A DNA stretch of 50,754 bases, taken from contig JAUNMH010000004.1 in NCBI GenBank assembly GCA_030537495.1, forward strand, positions 92,509 through 143,262, written 5' to 3'. This document shows, piece after piece, positions 42,915 through 50,754 of the stretch (its first letter is position 1; the number at the start of each line of letters is the position of its first letter). Below the pieces are notes generated by a model. It was not told where the DNA came from, ran no database searches, and saw only the letters and a program-made list of their open reading frames with translations. The translations under genes and the position numbers were made by a program. Source of the stretch: Clostridia bacterium. Lineage in GTDB: Bacteria > Bacillota > Clostridia > Peptostreptococcales > Anaerovoracaceae.

Positions 42915-44255
42915 ATGAATGCAACAATTTCAAATCCTGGTGCAGGTTGGCGCTCGCAGCTTGCAATTGTGTGGAAGCTGAGCATTCCGGCAATTCTCAC
43001 ACAGTTGACCTCAATGGTCATGCAATATATTGATTCTGCCATGGTCGGGCATCTTGGTGCCAACGCGTCAGCATCTATTGGGCTGGTCGTAACAAGCACC
43101 TGGCTTATAAATGGAATCGGGTTTGCCATAATGGCCGGCTTTTCCGTGCAGGTGGCGCAGTACATCGGCGCTGGCGAACCGCATAACGCGCGGCGAGTTG
43201 TAAAGCATGGCCTGGTTGCCTGTTTGATAGTGTCCATAGTTACAATGGTCATTGGTGTTTTGATCGCGAAACCGCTGCCGAGGTGGCTTGGCGGTGAGGA
43301 GGTTCTTTGGGCCGATGCCAGTGCTTATTTCCTTGTGTATTCTCTTACAATACCTGCATTGAACTTTCACAGACTTGCATCTAGCTATATGCAGAGTGCC
43401 GGCAATATGGTAACACCAAGTATTCTCAACGGATTAACCTGCGTAGCTGATGCATTTTTTAATATTTTACTGATTCCGAAATACGGAGTTCTAGGAGCAG
43501 CTCTAGGAACAGCTATTGCCACAATTGTTGTGTGCATTCCAATTATGTGGATATGTTGCTTCCGCTATGAACCATTGCGCATAAATAGAAAGGAAGCCTG
43601 TCCTCTTGATGTTGGTATTCTTAAGCGTGCGTCTAAAATTGGAATTCCTGTCGGCCTGGAAGAAATGATTATGTCCAGTGCCTACGTAGCTGCAACAGCG
43701 ATCATTGCGCCTCTTGGCTCCATCGCCATTGCCGCGCACTCATTTGCAGTCACTGCTGAAAGCCTATGTTACATGCCTGGATACGGTATTGCCATGGCAG
43801 CTACAACTCTTGTAGGTCAAAGCATAGGCGCCGGCAATTACAAGCTTGCCAGAAGATACGGCTATCTGACTACCGCCTTTGGAAGTGCCTTTATGACAGT
43901 TAATGCAGTAATAATGTTTTTTGCTTGCCCATTGGTCTTCATCATCCTTACACCGGTCAAAACAGTCCAAGTCGTAGCAACGGAAATTCTCCGTATCGGT
44001 TTGCTTGCTGAACCTTTTTACGGTGCATCTATCGTTGCATCGGGTGCCCTTAAAGGTGCCGAAGATACTTTGGTTCCAAGTCTTATGGCCCTCTTCAGCA
44101 TGTGGGCAGTTCGCCTGGGCCTAGCTATGGTTCTTGTTCCAATTTTCGGTGTCCGCGGCATGTGGATTGCAATGGCTATCGAGCTTTGCTTCCGCGGAAT
44201 CATTTTCCTTGCTCGCTTGTTTACTTCAAAATACATGAAGGCGCCCGAGGTATAG
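42915..44255 (+). CDS. MATE family efflux transporter
   Basis: 446 aa with about 12 membrane helices in two repeats. N-terminal LSIPAILTQLTSMVMQYIDSAMVGHLGANASASIG is the family signature, and the mirrored KIGIPVGLEEMIMSSAYVAATAIIAPLGSIAIAAHS starts the second half. It exports cationic compounds by Na+ or H+ exchange; the substrate is unknown. AGGGAGG precedes the ATG. Two GGGAGGCGC copies 28 bases apart lie in the leader. Monocistronic, between an inverted-repeat element and a two-way terminator. Confidence 0.94.
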   Translation: MNATISNPGAGWRSQLAIVWKLSIPAILTQLTSMVMQYIDSAMVGHLGANASASIGLVVTSTWLINGIGFAIMAGFSVQVAQYIGAGEPHNARRVVKHGLVACLIVSIVTMVIGVLIAKPLPRWLGGEEVLWADASAYFLVYSLTIPALNFHRLASSYMQSAGNMVTPSILNGLTCVADAFFNILLIPKYGVLGAALGTAIATIVVCIPIMWICCFRYEPLRINRKEACPLDVGILKRASKIGIPVGLEEMIMSSAYVAATAIIAPLGSIAIAAHSFAVTAESLCYMPGYGIAMAATTLVGQSIGAGNYKLARRYGYLTTAFGSAFMTVNAVIMFFACPLVFIILTPVKTVQVVATEILRIGLLAEPFYGASIVASGALKGAEDTLVPSLMALFSMWAVRLGLAMVLVPIFGVRGMWIAMAIELCFRGIIFLARLFTSKYMKAPEV

Positions 44256-44310
44256 GCGGGCCTAAACTGACCGGCGAGTGGCGAAATGTCTTGATATCTT
44301 GAAATAAACT

Positions 44311-44357
44311 AAAAAAAGGTGAAACGCGAGCCAATCTAGCACAACGTTTCACCTTTA
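44311..44357. terminator. Bidirectional terminator
   Basis: AAAGGTGAAACG and CGTTTCACCTTT are perfect 12-base complements around an 18-base loop, flanked by A and T runs, between the convergent MATE and acyl-CoA ligase genes. Confidence 0.88.
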
Positions 44358-44406
44358 CTCTCAATAATTTACAACTTGAAAGAATTCATCATTTATGATA
44401 TATTGA

Positions 44407-46131
44407 CTATTTCTTCATTTCCTCATATCTCTTAACTTTGCCTGTAGTGGTCTTCACCATGGGTTCGTCCGTAACCCTCAGGCGCAGCATCTGCTTGTAC
44501 ACAGGCAGTTCCCCATTGATCTGGTCAATGTCGCGACGAATAATCGCCTCGATTTCAGCCGGGTCCGTAACGCCGTAATTATCCTTCATCACGTCCTTCT
44601 TGTACGTAATCTTGACGCAAAGCGCCAGGTCCTTCTCGTCGCCGTGCTTAGGTTCCCCATAGACCATGCTGTCCTCAACATAAGGCAAATTAGCTATCAA
44701 AACCTCCAGTTCCTCAGGATACACGTTTTTACCATTCTTTAGGACAATTACGTTCTTCATTCTGCCACAGATGAAAATATAGCCTTCGTCGTCCAAATAG
44801 GCCAGGTCTCCAGTGTGAAGCCATCCGTCCTGGATTACCTTAGCTGTCTCTTTCTCATTCTCATAGTAGCCAAGCATCACGTTTGGTCCGCGCGCGATAA
44901 GCTCACCGATTCCGTCTTCATTAGGATTGTCGATGGCCACTTCGATGCCCGGCATTCCGCGCCCGATTGAGCCTGCCTTATGCTCCATGGCAGTTTCTGC
45001 CGCGATGCAAGGAGACGCCTCGGTCATGCCATAACCCTGGTACGCCAAAATCCCCATAGCATCAAAACCTTCAGCCGCCACAGGATCCAGTGCGGAAGCC
45101 CCACTAATTACATATCTCAGGTTTCCTCCAAGCTGTGCGTGAACATCTTTGAAAATCTTACGGCGCTTGTCAATTCCAAACTTCAGAAGCAGACGTGAAA
45201 GTTTGATTCCTGTCTGGAATTTCTTTTCCTTGCCTTCTTTCTTTATAGTAGACATTATTCTCTTATAAATAGACTCAATTAACAGAGGCACACAAACAAA
45301 TACAGAAACCTTGTATTCAGCAATGTTCTTTTGAATATACTTCAGTCCCTCACAGTAAGTTGTTGTGGCACCAGCCGCGATCATAAGCAACTGACCTGTT
45401 GCCCCAAAAGTATGATGATAAGGTAAAAACGCCATATTTACATCTCCATGACGAATGTCCTCTACCTGCATCATTGAATAAATGTCAAAAGTAATATTGT
45501 AATGAGAAAGCATTACAGCCTTCGCCATAGAAGTAGTTCCCGACGTGAACAACAAAATCGCCATAGCGTCCTTATCGATAGGAAGCTTCATGTAGTCATC
45601 CATGCCAGCTTCAACCAGGTCCTGACCTTCACTTATCAAAGCCTGCACGCTTTCATATCCGTCAATTTCATCCATACAGATGTAATCCGTAATCCCAGTG
45701 TTACCACTGTCTCTCAATTCCTCAACAAGTGCCTTATGAGCCTTATCAAAAACAATAGCAGTTGCAGAACTTCTGACAATTGAAGATTCAAGTTCCTCAT
45801 AAGGAAGTCCCTTATCTAGAGGTACTGAAATTCCGAGACCTCCTACAATTGCTAAATGAGAAAGAAGCCATTCATAACAATTGTTACCCAAAATAGCAAT
45901 TCGTCTCCCCTGAAAACCTCTCTTCAAAAGAGCTGTTCCAAATCCATTGATTTCATCTCTAAATCTTTTGAAGCTGATATTCTCATAAGTGAACTCTTTT
46001 CTTGATAATTTGTGCTTTATAATAAATGCTGTGTCCTGGTCATATTCCATAGCTGCATAGCTTACCATATCTCTCAAGTTCTCATGTAGAACCGGATTGA
46101 AAATTGGTTTAAGTTCTTGAACTCTTTTCAT
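44407..46131 (-). CDS. AMP-forming acyl-CoA synthetase/ligase
   Basis: 574 aa, ANL superfamily. Core motifs: the P-loop LLFTSGTTSMAKAVMLSH, YGMTEASP, the ATP-site WLHTGDLAYLDDEGY and the hinge GRMKNVIVLKNGKNVYPEELE, with the C-terminal catalytic Lys in TTTGKVKR. It resembles long-chain fatty acyl-CoA ligases, but chain length and whether the acceptor is CoA or an acyl carrier protein cannot be told. A GGAGG site lies 9 bases before the ATG. It stands alone, with the second inverted-repeat element upstream. Confidence 0.9.
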   Translation of the reverse strand: MKRVQELKPIFNPVLHENLRDMVSYAAMEYDQDTAFIIKHKLSRKEFTYENISFKRFRDEINGFGTALLKRGFQGRRIAILGNNCYEWLLSHLAIVGGLGISVPLDKGLPYEELESSIVRSSATAIVFDKAHKALVEELRDSGNTGITDYICMDEIDGYESVQALISEGQDLVEAGMDDYMKLPIDKDAMAILLFTSGTTSMAKAVMLSHYNITFDIYSMMQVEDIRHGDVNMAFLPYHHTFGATGQLLMIAAGATTTYCEGLKYIQKNIAEYKVSVFVCVPLLIESIYKRIMSTIKKEGKEKKFQTGIKLSRLLLKFGIDKRRKIFKDVHAQLGGNLRYVISGASALDPVAAEGFDAMGILAYQGYGMTEASPCIAAETAMEHKAGSIGRGMPGIEVAIDNPNEDGIGELIARGPNVMLGYYENEKETAKVIQDGWLHTGDLAYLDDEGYIFICGRMKNVIVLKNGKNVYPEELEVLIANLPYVEDSMVYGEPKHGDEKDLALCVKITYKKDVMKDNYGVTDPAEIEAIIRRDIDQINGELPVYKQMLRLRVTDEPMVKTTTGKVKRYEEMKK

Positions 46132-46273
46132 TCTATTTTTCCTCCTCTAAAGGTGAATCGCAATACTACATTCTACCACATCACATCTTCAGTGTCAAAA
46201 GGCACTCCGCGGTTCCAAGCGCATAACCAAGCAGAATTCCAAGCACCTCCAGCGCTGCAACCATTCATGCAAT

Positions 46274-46570
46274 TCTATCAAACTTGGCACATTTCTAGAA
46301 TTTCAACTCCCTGGTACCAAAGAGCCATCATATTGCACCCTCAAAGCTCTGGCATAATTTTACATTCATCAAAATAATACCCCTTTTAACCTTATTTTAG
46401 GTCGAAAAGGGGTAATCATGTGCAAATATTTTTGCACCAATAGCTAAGCTAGCAACTTTTATAGGCCATTTTCTATGGGAAAATTGTAAGTTTCTTGCAA
46501 CTATATCCTTCCGTAGCATTTCGTTGGTACTACACTTTCAAAGTTCAGCAAATGTGCCAGAAATGATAGA
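46274..46570. mobile_element. Inverted-repeat element, copy 2 (MITE-like)
   Basis: A 297-base unit with the same arms as copy 1: left TCTATCAAACTTGGCACATT ... GGTACCAA, right TTGGTACT ... AAATGTGCCAGAAATGATA-GA. Inside are a hairpin ACCCCTTTT/AAAAGGGGT (46379-46413) and GTGCAAA/TTTGCAC (46420-46437). It lies between the acyl-CoA ligase start and the ribH stop and may supply the ribH terminator, as no other is visible. The interior is only weakly similar to copy 1. Flanking 46132-46273 holds nothing firm beyond a 27-codon hydrophobic ORF on the minus strand (46181-46264). Confidence 0.72.
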
Positions 46571-46631
46571 TTTCAGTGCGACAAAACCTAGCCGTTGCAA
46601 CAAAATCATGGCCGGCGCGATATATCCAGGA

Positions 46632-47099
46632 TTATGCTTCGATTTCTTTAATAAGGTTAACCATTTCGATTGCAGAAACCGCGCAGTCGTAACCCTTGTT
46701 GCCTGCCTTTGTGCCTGCACGTTCAATTGCCTGTTCGATGTTTTCAGTAGTAACAACGCCGAACATTACTGGAATTTCGCTAGCTAGTGAAACCTGTGCA
46801 ATTCCCTTAGAAACTTCGTTGCAAACATAATCATAGTGGCTTGTTGCTCCACGAATTACAGCGCCTAGACAAATTACAGCATCGTACTTTCCGGATTTTG
46901 CCATCTTCTGAGCGATAAGCGGAATTTCAAAAGCACCTGGAACCCAAGCAACATAAATGTTTTCCTCTTTTACATCGTGACGAAGAAGACCATCCATTGC
47001 TCCGCCTAAAAGTTTGGATGTAATAAATTCATTGAAACGTGCTGCAACGATCCCTACTCTTATTTCCTTAGATACTAATTTTCCTTCAAAAGTTCTCAT
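46632..47099 (-). CDS. ribH: 6,7-dimethyl-8-ribityllumazine synthase
   Basis: 155 aa from the ATG at 47099, with GGAGG 9 bases upstream. It joins the pyrimidine from RibD with the butanone phosphate from RibBA. Family blocks: [48 protein letters not shown] (with the catalytic His) and [27 protein letters not shown]. Last gene of the rib operon; the second inverted-repeat element starts 61 bases beyond the stop. Confidence 0.97.
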   Translation of the reverse strand: MRTFEGKLVSKEIRVGIVAARFNEFITSKLLGGAMDGLLRHDVKEENIYVAWVPGAFEIPLIAQKMAKSGKYDAVICLGAVIRGATSHYDYVCNEVSKGIAQVSLASEIPVMFGVVTTENIEQAIERAGTKAGNKGYDCAVSAIEMVNLIKEIEA

Positions 47100-47221
47100 T
47101 ATTATTTCCTCCAAATTCTCTACATTTACATTTTGTATACGTTTTCATATTTCTCACGTGCCGCGCATTTATCGTCTCATCGCACAATGCTCAACAGGCG
47201 GCGCGCATATATCAAACCAAA

Positions 47222-48421
47222 TTAATATTCAAGTATATGTCCCATTCTTACCTGTTTTGTTTTCAGGTAGAAGAGGTCGTGGGCGTTGGCATCCATTTGA
47301 ATTGGAACTCTTTCGCTGATTTCCATACCAAATTCACCCAGCTGGTAAACCTTGTCTGGGTTGTTTGTCAAAAGTCTCAGGCTCTTCACGCCGATTTCTC
47401 TTAGGATCTGTGCGCCGATGTAGTATTCTCTCGGGTCGCCATCAAAACCCAGTGCCAAATTCGCATCCAGTGTATCCATGCCCTTTTCCTGAAGTTCGTA
47501 AGCTTTCAGCTTGTTGATAAGGCCGATGCCTCTGCCTTCCTGACGCATGTAAAGCAGAATTCCTCTGCCTTCCTTGTCGATCTGAGTCATTGCTGCTACC
47601 AGCTGCTGTCCGCAGTCGCAACGCAGTGAGCCGAAAGTGTCGCCGGTTAAGCATTCAGAGTGAACACGGCAAAGTACGTTTTGACCGTCTCCGATTTCAC
47701 CCTTGACAAGTGCCACGTGGTGCTCTCCGTTTAGCTTGTTAACAAAACCGTAAGCCTTGAAATCGCCGTATTTTGTTGGAAGATCAACTACCGCCATCTG
47801 TTCAACCAGCGTTTCGTGAATTTTTCTGTAGTTCTGTAAATCCTTGATTGTGATGAATTTGATATCCCATTTTTCTGCCAGTTCCATGAGTTCAGGAGTA
47901 CGCATCATTGTGCCGTCTTCTCTCATGATTTCGCAACAAAGTCCGCATTCTTTAAGGCCTGCCAGACGGCAAAGGTCAACGGTTGCTTCTGTGTGTCCGT
48001 TACGTTCAAGAACGCCGTTGCGCTTTGCAAGTAGAGGGAACATGTGTCCCGGTCTGCGGAAGTCTTCTGGTTTTGCACCTTCAGCAACGCAACCCATTGC
48101 AGTTACTGAACGCTCTGCTGCGGAGATTCCTGTAGTTGTGTCAACATGGTCGATGGAAACTGTAAAGGCAGTCTCGTGGTTGTCTGTGTTATGCTGCACC
48201 ATCTGCGGAATTCCCAGCTTGCTTACATATTCTTCTGACATTGGCATACAGATAAGTCCCTTGCCGTGAGTCGCCATGAAGTTGATGTTTTCCGTTGTTG
48301 CAAACTCGGCTGCGCAAATGAAGTCACCTTCGTTTTCACGATCAGGGTCGTCTGTTACTAAAACTATTTTTCCGTTGCGAAGCTCATCTAGAGCTTCCTC
48401 CACTGTATTAAACTTTCTCAT
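47222..48421 (-). CDS. ribBA: DHBP synthase / GTP cyclohydrolase II
   Basis: 399 aa. N-terminal half (about 1-200) makes 3,4-dihydroxy-2-butanone-4-phosphate from ribulose-5-phosphate ([28 protein letters not shown]); C-terminal half opens GTP to the riboflavin pyrimidine ([20 protein letters not shown] zinc site, [17 protein letters not shown]). Both active sites look intact. The ribosome site AACAGGAGG is part of a 15-base segment also present just after the ribE stop, a local duplication. Confidence 0.97.
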   Translation of the reverse strand: MRKFNTVEEALDELRNGKIVLVTDDPDRENEGDFICAAEFATTENINFMATHGKGLICMPMSEEYVSKLGIPQMVQHNTDNHETAFTVSIDHVDTTTGISAAERSVTAMGCVAEGAKPEDFRRPGHMFPLLAKRNGVLERNGHTEATVDLCRLAGLKECGLCCEIMREDGTMMRTPELMELAEKWDIKFITIKDLQNYRKIHETLVEQMAVVDLPTKYGDFKAYGFVNKLNGEHHVALVKGEIGDGQNVLCRVHSECLTGDTFGSLRCDCGQQLVAAMTQIDKEGRGILLYMRQEGRGIGLINKLKAYELQEKGMDTLDANLALGFDGDPREYYIGAQILREIGVKSLRLLTNNPDKVYQLGEFGMEISERVPIQMDANAHDLFYLKTKQVRMGHILEY

Positions 48422-48502
48422 ATCTTCCTCCTGTTAGTTAATTTTACGTAATTCTCAGGTAATAGTTTTTTCTACTGTTAGGAAAATCGCGCCTCCTGTT
48501 AG

Positions 48503-49222
48503 TTAAAATCCGTACTTCGTAAGGAAATCGCGGGTGATTCCTCTCTTAGATGCGCTGCCGTTGGCCGAACCTGCGCTACCGTTAACACCGCTGCCAACAG
48601 CAGCTCCCGCGCCTAGGCTTCCGCACACCGCAGGGGCTAGCTGCATGAGCTTTTCTACATATTTCCCAATAATATCATTTTCCAAATTTACTAGGTCGCC
48701 TTCCTTCCTATCCTTGAGAACTGTCTGAGCAACAGTATGTGGAATTGCTGAAATTGCAAAGTCCGTACTGCTCACCTTTGCTACTGTAAGGCTGATTCCA
48801 TCTATGGTAATTGAACCTTTTTCCACTATGTATCTCATAATTTCAGGTTTTGCTGAAATTGTATACCAAATGGCGTTGTCGTCGCGTTTGATGGTTTTGA
48901 CCGTTCCCGTGCCGTCAACATGGCCGGAAACGATGTGGCCGCCGAAACGTCCGCCTGCAGCCATTGCGCGCTCCAGATTCACGTGACCGCCTCGGGTAAG
49001 GCCCGACAATGAGGAACGGTTCAGTGTCTCGTGCATCACGTCGGCCGTGAAGCCTTGCCCCCACAGAGATGTAACGGTTAGGCAGATGCCGTTGACCGCG
49101 ATGCTGTCACCAATTTGTGCGTCTTCAATAACCTTAGAAGCGCGAATCCGTAAGACAGCCGAGTTCGCACCACGGCTAATCTGGTCCACAGTTCCAACTT
49201 CTTCAACGATTCCCGTAAACAT
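48503..49222 (-). CDS. ribE: Riboflavin synthase (alpha chain)
   Basis: 239 aa against the usual 200-220. Two lumazine-binding barrels: MFTGIVEEVGTV with GICLTV, and GGHIVSGHVDGTG with GISLTV. They dismutate 6,7-dimethyl-8-ribityllumazine to riboflavin. The extra length is a Gly/Ser/Ala/Asn run (about residues 198-226) between the second barrel and the conserved FLTKYGF tail; the coding DNA there is GC-rich and partly repetitive. It overlaps ribD by 20 bases. Confidence 0.96.
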   Translation of the reverse strand: MFTGIVEEVGTVDQISRGANSAVLRIRASKVIEDAQIGDSIAVNGICLTVTSLWGQGFTADVMHETLNRSSLSGLTRGGHVNLERAMAAGGRFGGHIVSGHVDGTGTVKTIKRDDNAIWYTISAKPEIMRYIVEKGSITIDGISLTVAKVSSTDFAISAIPHTVAQTVLKDRKEGDLVNLENDIIGKYVEKLMQLAPAVCGSLGAGAAVGSGVNGSAGSANGSASKRGITRDFLTKYGF

Positions 49223-50327
49223 TATTTATCACTTCGCTTTCTATTAAAAAGTCATCCCCCTGCTTGGAGATTTTGCTATTTCTCAAATGAAATGCCTCTG
49301 CCGGCGAGCTAACTCCGATTCCGGATACCGGCGTTTTTGCTGTCTGCCCGCCAAAAAGTTTCGGCGCAATGTAGGCATATGTTTTGTTGACGATGCCCGC
49401 CTCAAGTGCCGACCAATTCAAGGTTCCGCCACCCTCAAGCAGTATGCTGTCGATTTGCATTTCGCCAAGCTTATCCATAAGTTCATCCAGATTCACATGC
49501 CCATCGACCTCGTCTAAAACCAACACTGTGCATCCCTGGTCTTTGTACTTTTTGATTTTAGACGCATCCACGACCGGGGAGCAACATGTAGCTATAATTG
49601 TTGGAATCTCCTTAGCCGTCTGGACAAGTTTTGACTCTAGCGGCGTGCGCAAATGTGTATCACAAACAATTCTTATTGGATCTTTCCCACCGGCCATTCT
49701 GCAATTTAGCATAGGATCGTCGGCGTGAACCGTTCCAACTCCAACCATTATACCTGTGTATCTATTGCGAAGACTCTGCACATGCTCTCTCGCAGCCTCT
49801 CCTGTAATCCACTTGGACTCGCCAGTATATGCGGCAATTTTTCCATCCATGGTCATGGCGTATTTCATAGCCACGAATGGCCTTTTTGTCTGTATATAAT
49901 GGAGAAATACCTCATTAACTTTATCGCATTCCTCGCGCAAGACATCCTCGGTCACTTCGATTCCATTTTCTCTCAGAATAGAAATTCCCTTTCCTGCAAC
50001 CAGAGGATTTGGGTCCGCTGATCCAACAACTACGCGACTGATTCTCGCCTCAATAATTGCTTCTGTGCAAGGCGGCTGCTTGCCATAGTGGCAGCACGGC
50101 TCCAAAGTCACATATATTGTGGCTCCCGCCGGGCTTTCACTACAGTTCGCCAGGGCGTTTCTCTCCGCGTGAGGCTGCCCACATTTCTCGTGGTACCCCT
50201 GCCCAATTATCTTGCCATCTTTAACTATGACCGCTCCAACCATTGGGTTCGGCGCTGTCCAGCCACATCCATTCTGCGCCAGTTCCAAGGCCAAAGCCAT
50301 GTAATCCTTGTCAATGCTATCTTGCAT
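49203..50327 (-). CDS. ribD: Bifunctional riboflavin deaminase/reductase
   Basis: 374 aa. Residues of 1-145 are the deaminase with zinc ligands His53 (PHAERNAL), Cys78 and Cys87 (EPCCHYGKQPPC); about 146-365 are the reductase (VAMKYAMTMDGKIA, GVGTVHADDPMLNCR, LLEGGGTLNWS). It acts on the product of GTP cyclohydrolase II. A GAGGTGAT site lies before the ATG. First gene after the FMN riboswitch. Confidence 0.97.
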   Translation of the reverse strand: MQDSIDKDYMALALELAQNGCGWTAPNPMVGAVIVKDGKIIGQGYHEKCGQPHAERNALANCSESPAGATIYVTLEPCCHYGKQPPCTEAIIEARISRVVVGSADPNPLVAGKGISILRENGIEVTEDVLREECDKVNEVFLHYIQTKRPFVAMKYAMTMDGKIAAYTGESKWITGEAAREHVQSLRNRYTGIMVGVGTVHADDPMLNCRMAGGKDPIRIVCDTHLRTPLESKLVQTAKEIPTIIATCCSPVVDASKIKKYKDQGCTVLVLDEVDGHVNLDELMDKLGEMQIDSILLEGGGTLNWSALEAGIVNKTYAYIAPKLFGGQTAKTPVSGIGVSSPAEAFHLRNSKISKQGDDFLIESEVINNVYGNR

Positions 50328-50354
50328 ATAATCACCTCAATTTTGTTGGTAACA

Positions 50355-50382
50355 AAAAACCCCAAGCGAAATGCTCAGGGCG
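50355..50382 (-). terminator. Second terminator-like hairpin in the rib leader
   Basis: CCCTGAGC pairs with GCTTGGGG (with G-T pairs) and is followed by TTTTTT on the minus strand, about 30 bases before ribD. Confidence 0.6.
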
Positions 50383-50433
50383 AAACTACAATCTTAAAAC
50401 TCTGACATGTATGCATGCAAAACTCGTCAACAA

Positions 50434-50465
50434 TAAAAAACTCCGGAATGTCAAACACTCCAGAG
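50434..50465 (-). terminator. FMN riboswitch expression-platform terminator
   Basis: CTCTGGAGTGT pairs with ACATTCCGGAG (11 bp, two G-T pairs) around TTG and is followed by TTTTTT, about 50 bases after the aptamer. Confidence 0.8.
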
Positions 50466-50516
50466 CACGTAATTCATACACATCACATACAAATATATTT
50501 TCTAAAATATATTTCA

Positions 50517-50623
50517 TCTTCTTCCATCCAGACTATACTGTCGGCTTCGGAATCGCACCGAATCATGCCTTACGGCTCGTGGGCTTTACCACCGGTAGGG
50601 ACTTTCACCCTGCCCTGAAGACC
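50517..50623 (-). ncRNA. FMN riboswitch (RFN element)
   Basis: The RFN core is intact on the minus strand: CTTCAGGGCAGGGTGAAAGT, CCCTACCGGTGGTAAAGCCC, ACGAGCC, GATTCGGTGCGATTCCG, AAGCCGACAGTATAGTCTGG, ATGGAAGAAG. It should shut off ribD-ribE-ribBA-ribH when FMN is plentiful. Confidence 0.97.
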
Positions 50624-50643
50624 ATATTTACTTACTACAAATA

Positions 50644-50672
50644 AGTATAGTCCTATAGCTCATAAAAGTCAA
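50644..50672 (-). promoter_or_regulatory. Promoter of the riboflavin operon
   Basis: TTGACT and TATACT with a 17-base spacer on the minus strand, about 20 bases upstream of the FMN aptamer. Confidence 0.85.
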
Positions 50673-50754
50673 GGGGTGAATCTTTTCTCCCGGTTCTTTT
50701 CCACACTTTTGCAGTTGATTTTAATGTAATATAGCTCGAAAGCTTTTGAAATTA

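Overview
The window looks like a chromosomal segment of an anaerobic Clostridia-type member of the Bacillota. This rests on sigma-A promoters, AGGAGG ribosome sites, the three [FeFe]-hydrogenase maturases (HydE, HydG, HydF), a DUF4317 protein, an FMN riboswitch before ribDE-ribBA-ribH, and B12 and c-di-GMP riboswitches. I cannot name the genus. There is no rRNA, CRISPR array, prophage or transposase.

Layout. 0-6 kb: deoC; a membrane protein with a J-like domain next to a vanY-like remnant; hydE-hydG-hydF. 6-14 kb: guanine deaminase, a decayed DUF4143-ATPase tail, tRNA-Ser(CGA), a DapF-fold racemase-like gene, an M29 aminopeptidase, an intact DUF4143 ATPase behind an operator-like array of four repeats at exact 32-bp spacing, and a lipid kinase. 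13-19 kb: a minus-strand operon rmuC, metallophosphoesterase, deoB, pdp, DUF4317. 18.8-25.9 kb: a 95-aa orphan protein behind a cobalamin riboswitch, then a sensory operon (binding lipoprotein, frameshifted hybrid kinase, intact hybrid kinase with two periplasmic binding domains) that encodes no output regulator. 25.9-30 kb: a compact promoter-to-terminator unit with a 39-codon ORF, a large secreted surface protein under a c-di-GMP-I riboswitch, and a PD-(D/E)XK-like protein.

30.5-40.6 kb is one long minus-strand aromatic amino acid operon: leader peptide, aroF, tyrA, aroB, aroA, aroC, pheA, an aroE-aroK fusion, aroQ, then crcB and metY. It covers DAHP synthesis to chorismate, prephenate dehydratase and prephenate dehydrogenase. 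Its leader encodes a 22-aa peptide with five Tyr followed by three Phe codons, ahead of mutually exclusive hairpins, which is the logic of ribosome-mediated attenuation. 40.6-46.6 kb: an ABC-F ATPase, a MATE transporter and an acyl-CoA ligase, separated by two copies of a roughly 270-300 bp element with long terminal inverted repeats and no ORF. 46.6-50.7 kb: the riboflavin operon with its FMN riboswitch.

The best leads are the Tyr/Phe attenuator, the B12 riboswitch on an orphan small protein, the paired inverted-repeat elements, the repeat array built into the ATPase promoter, the compact small-transcript unit, and palindromic in-frame insertions in hydF and aroA.
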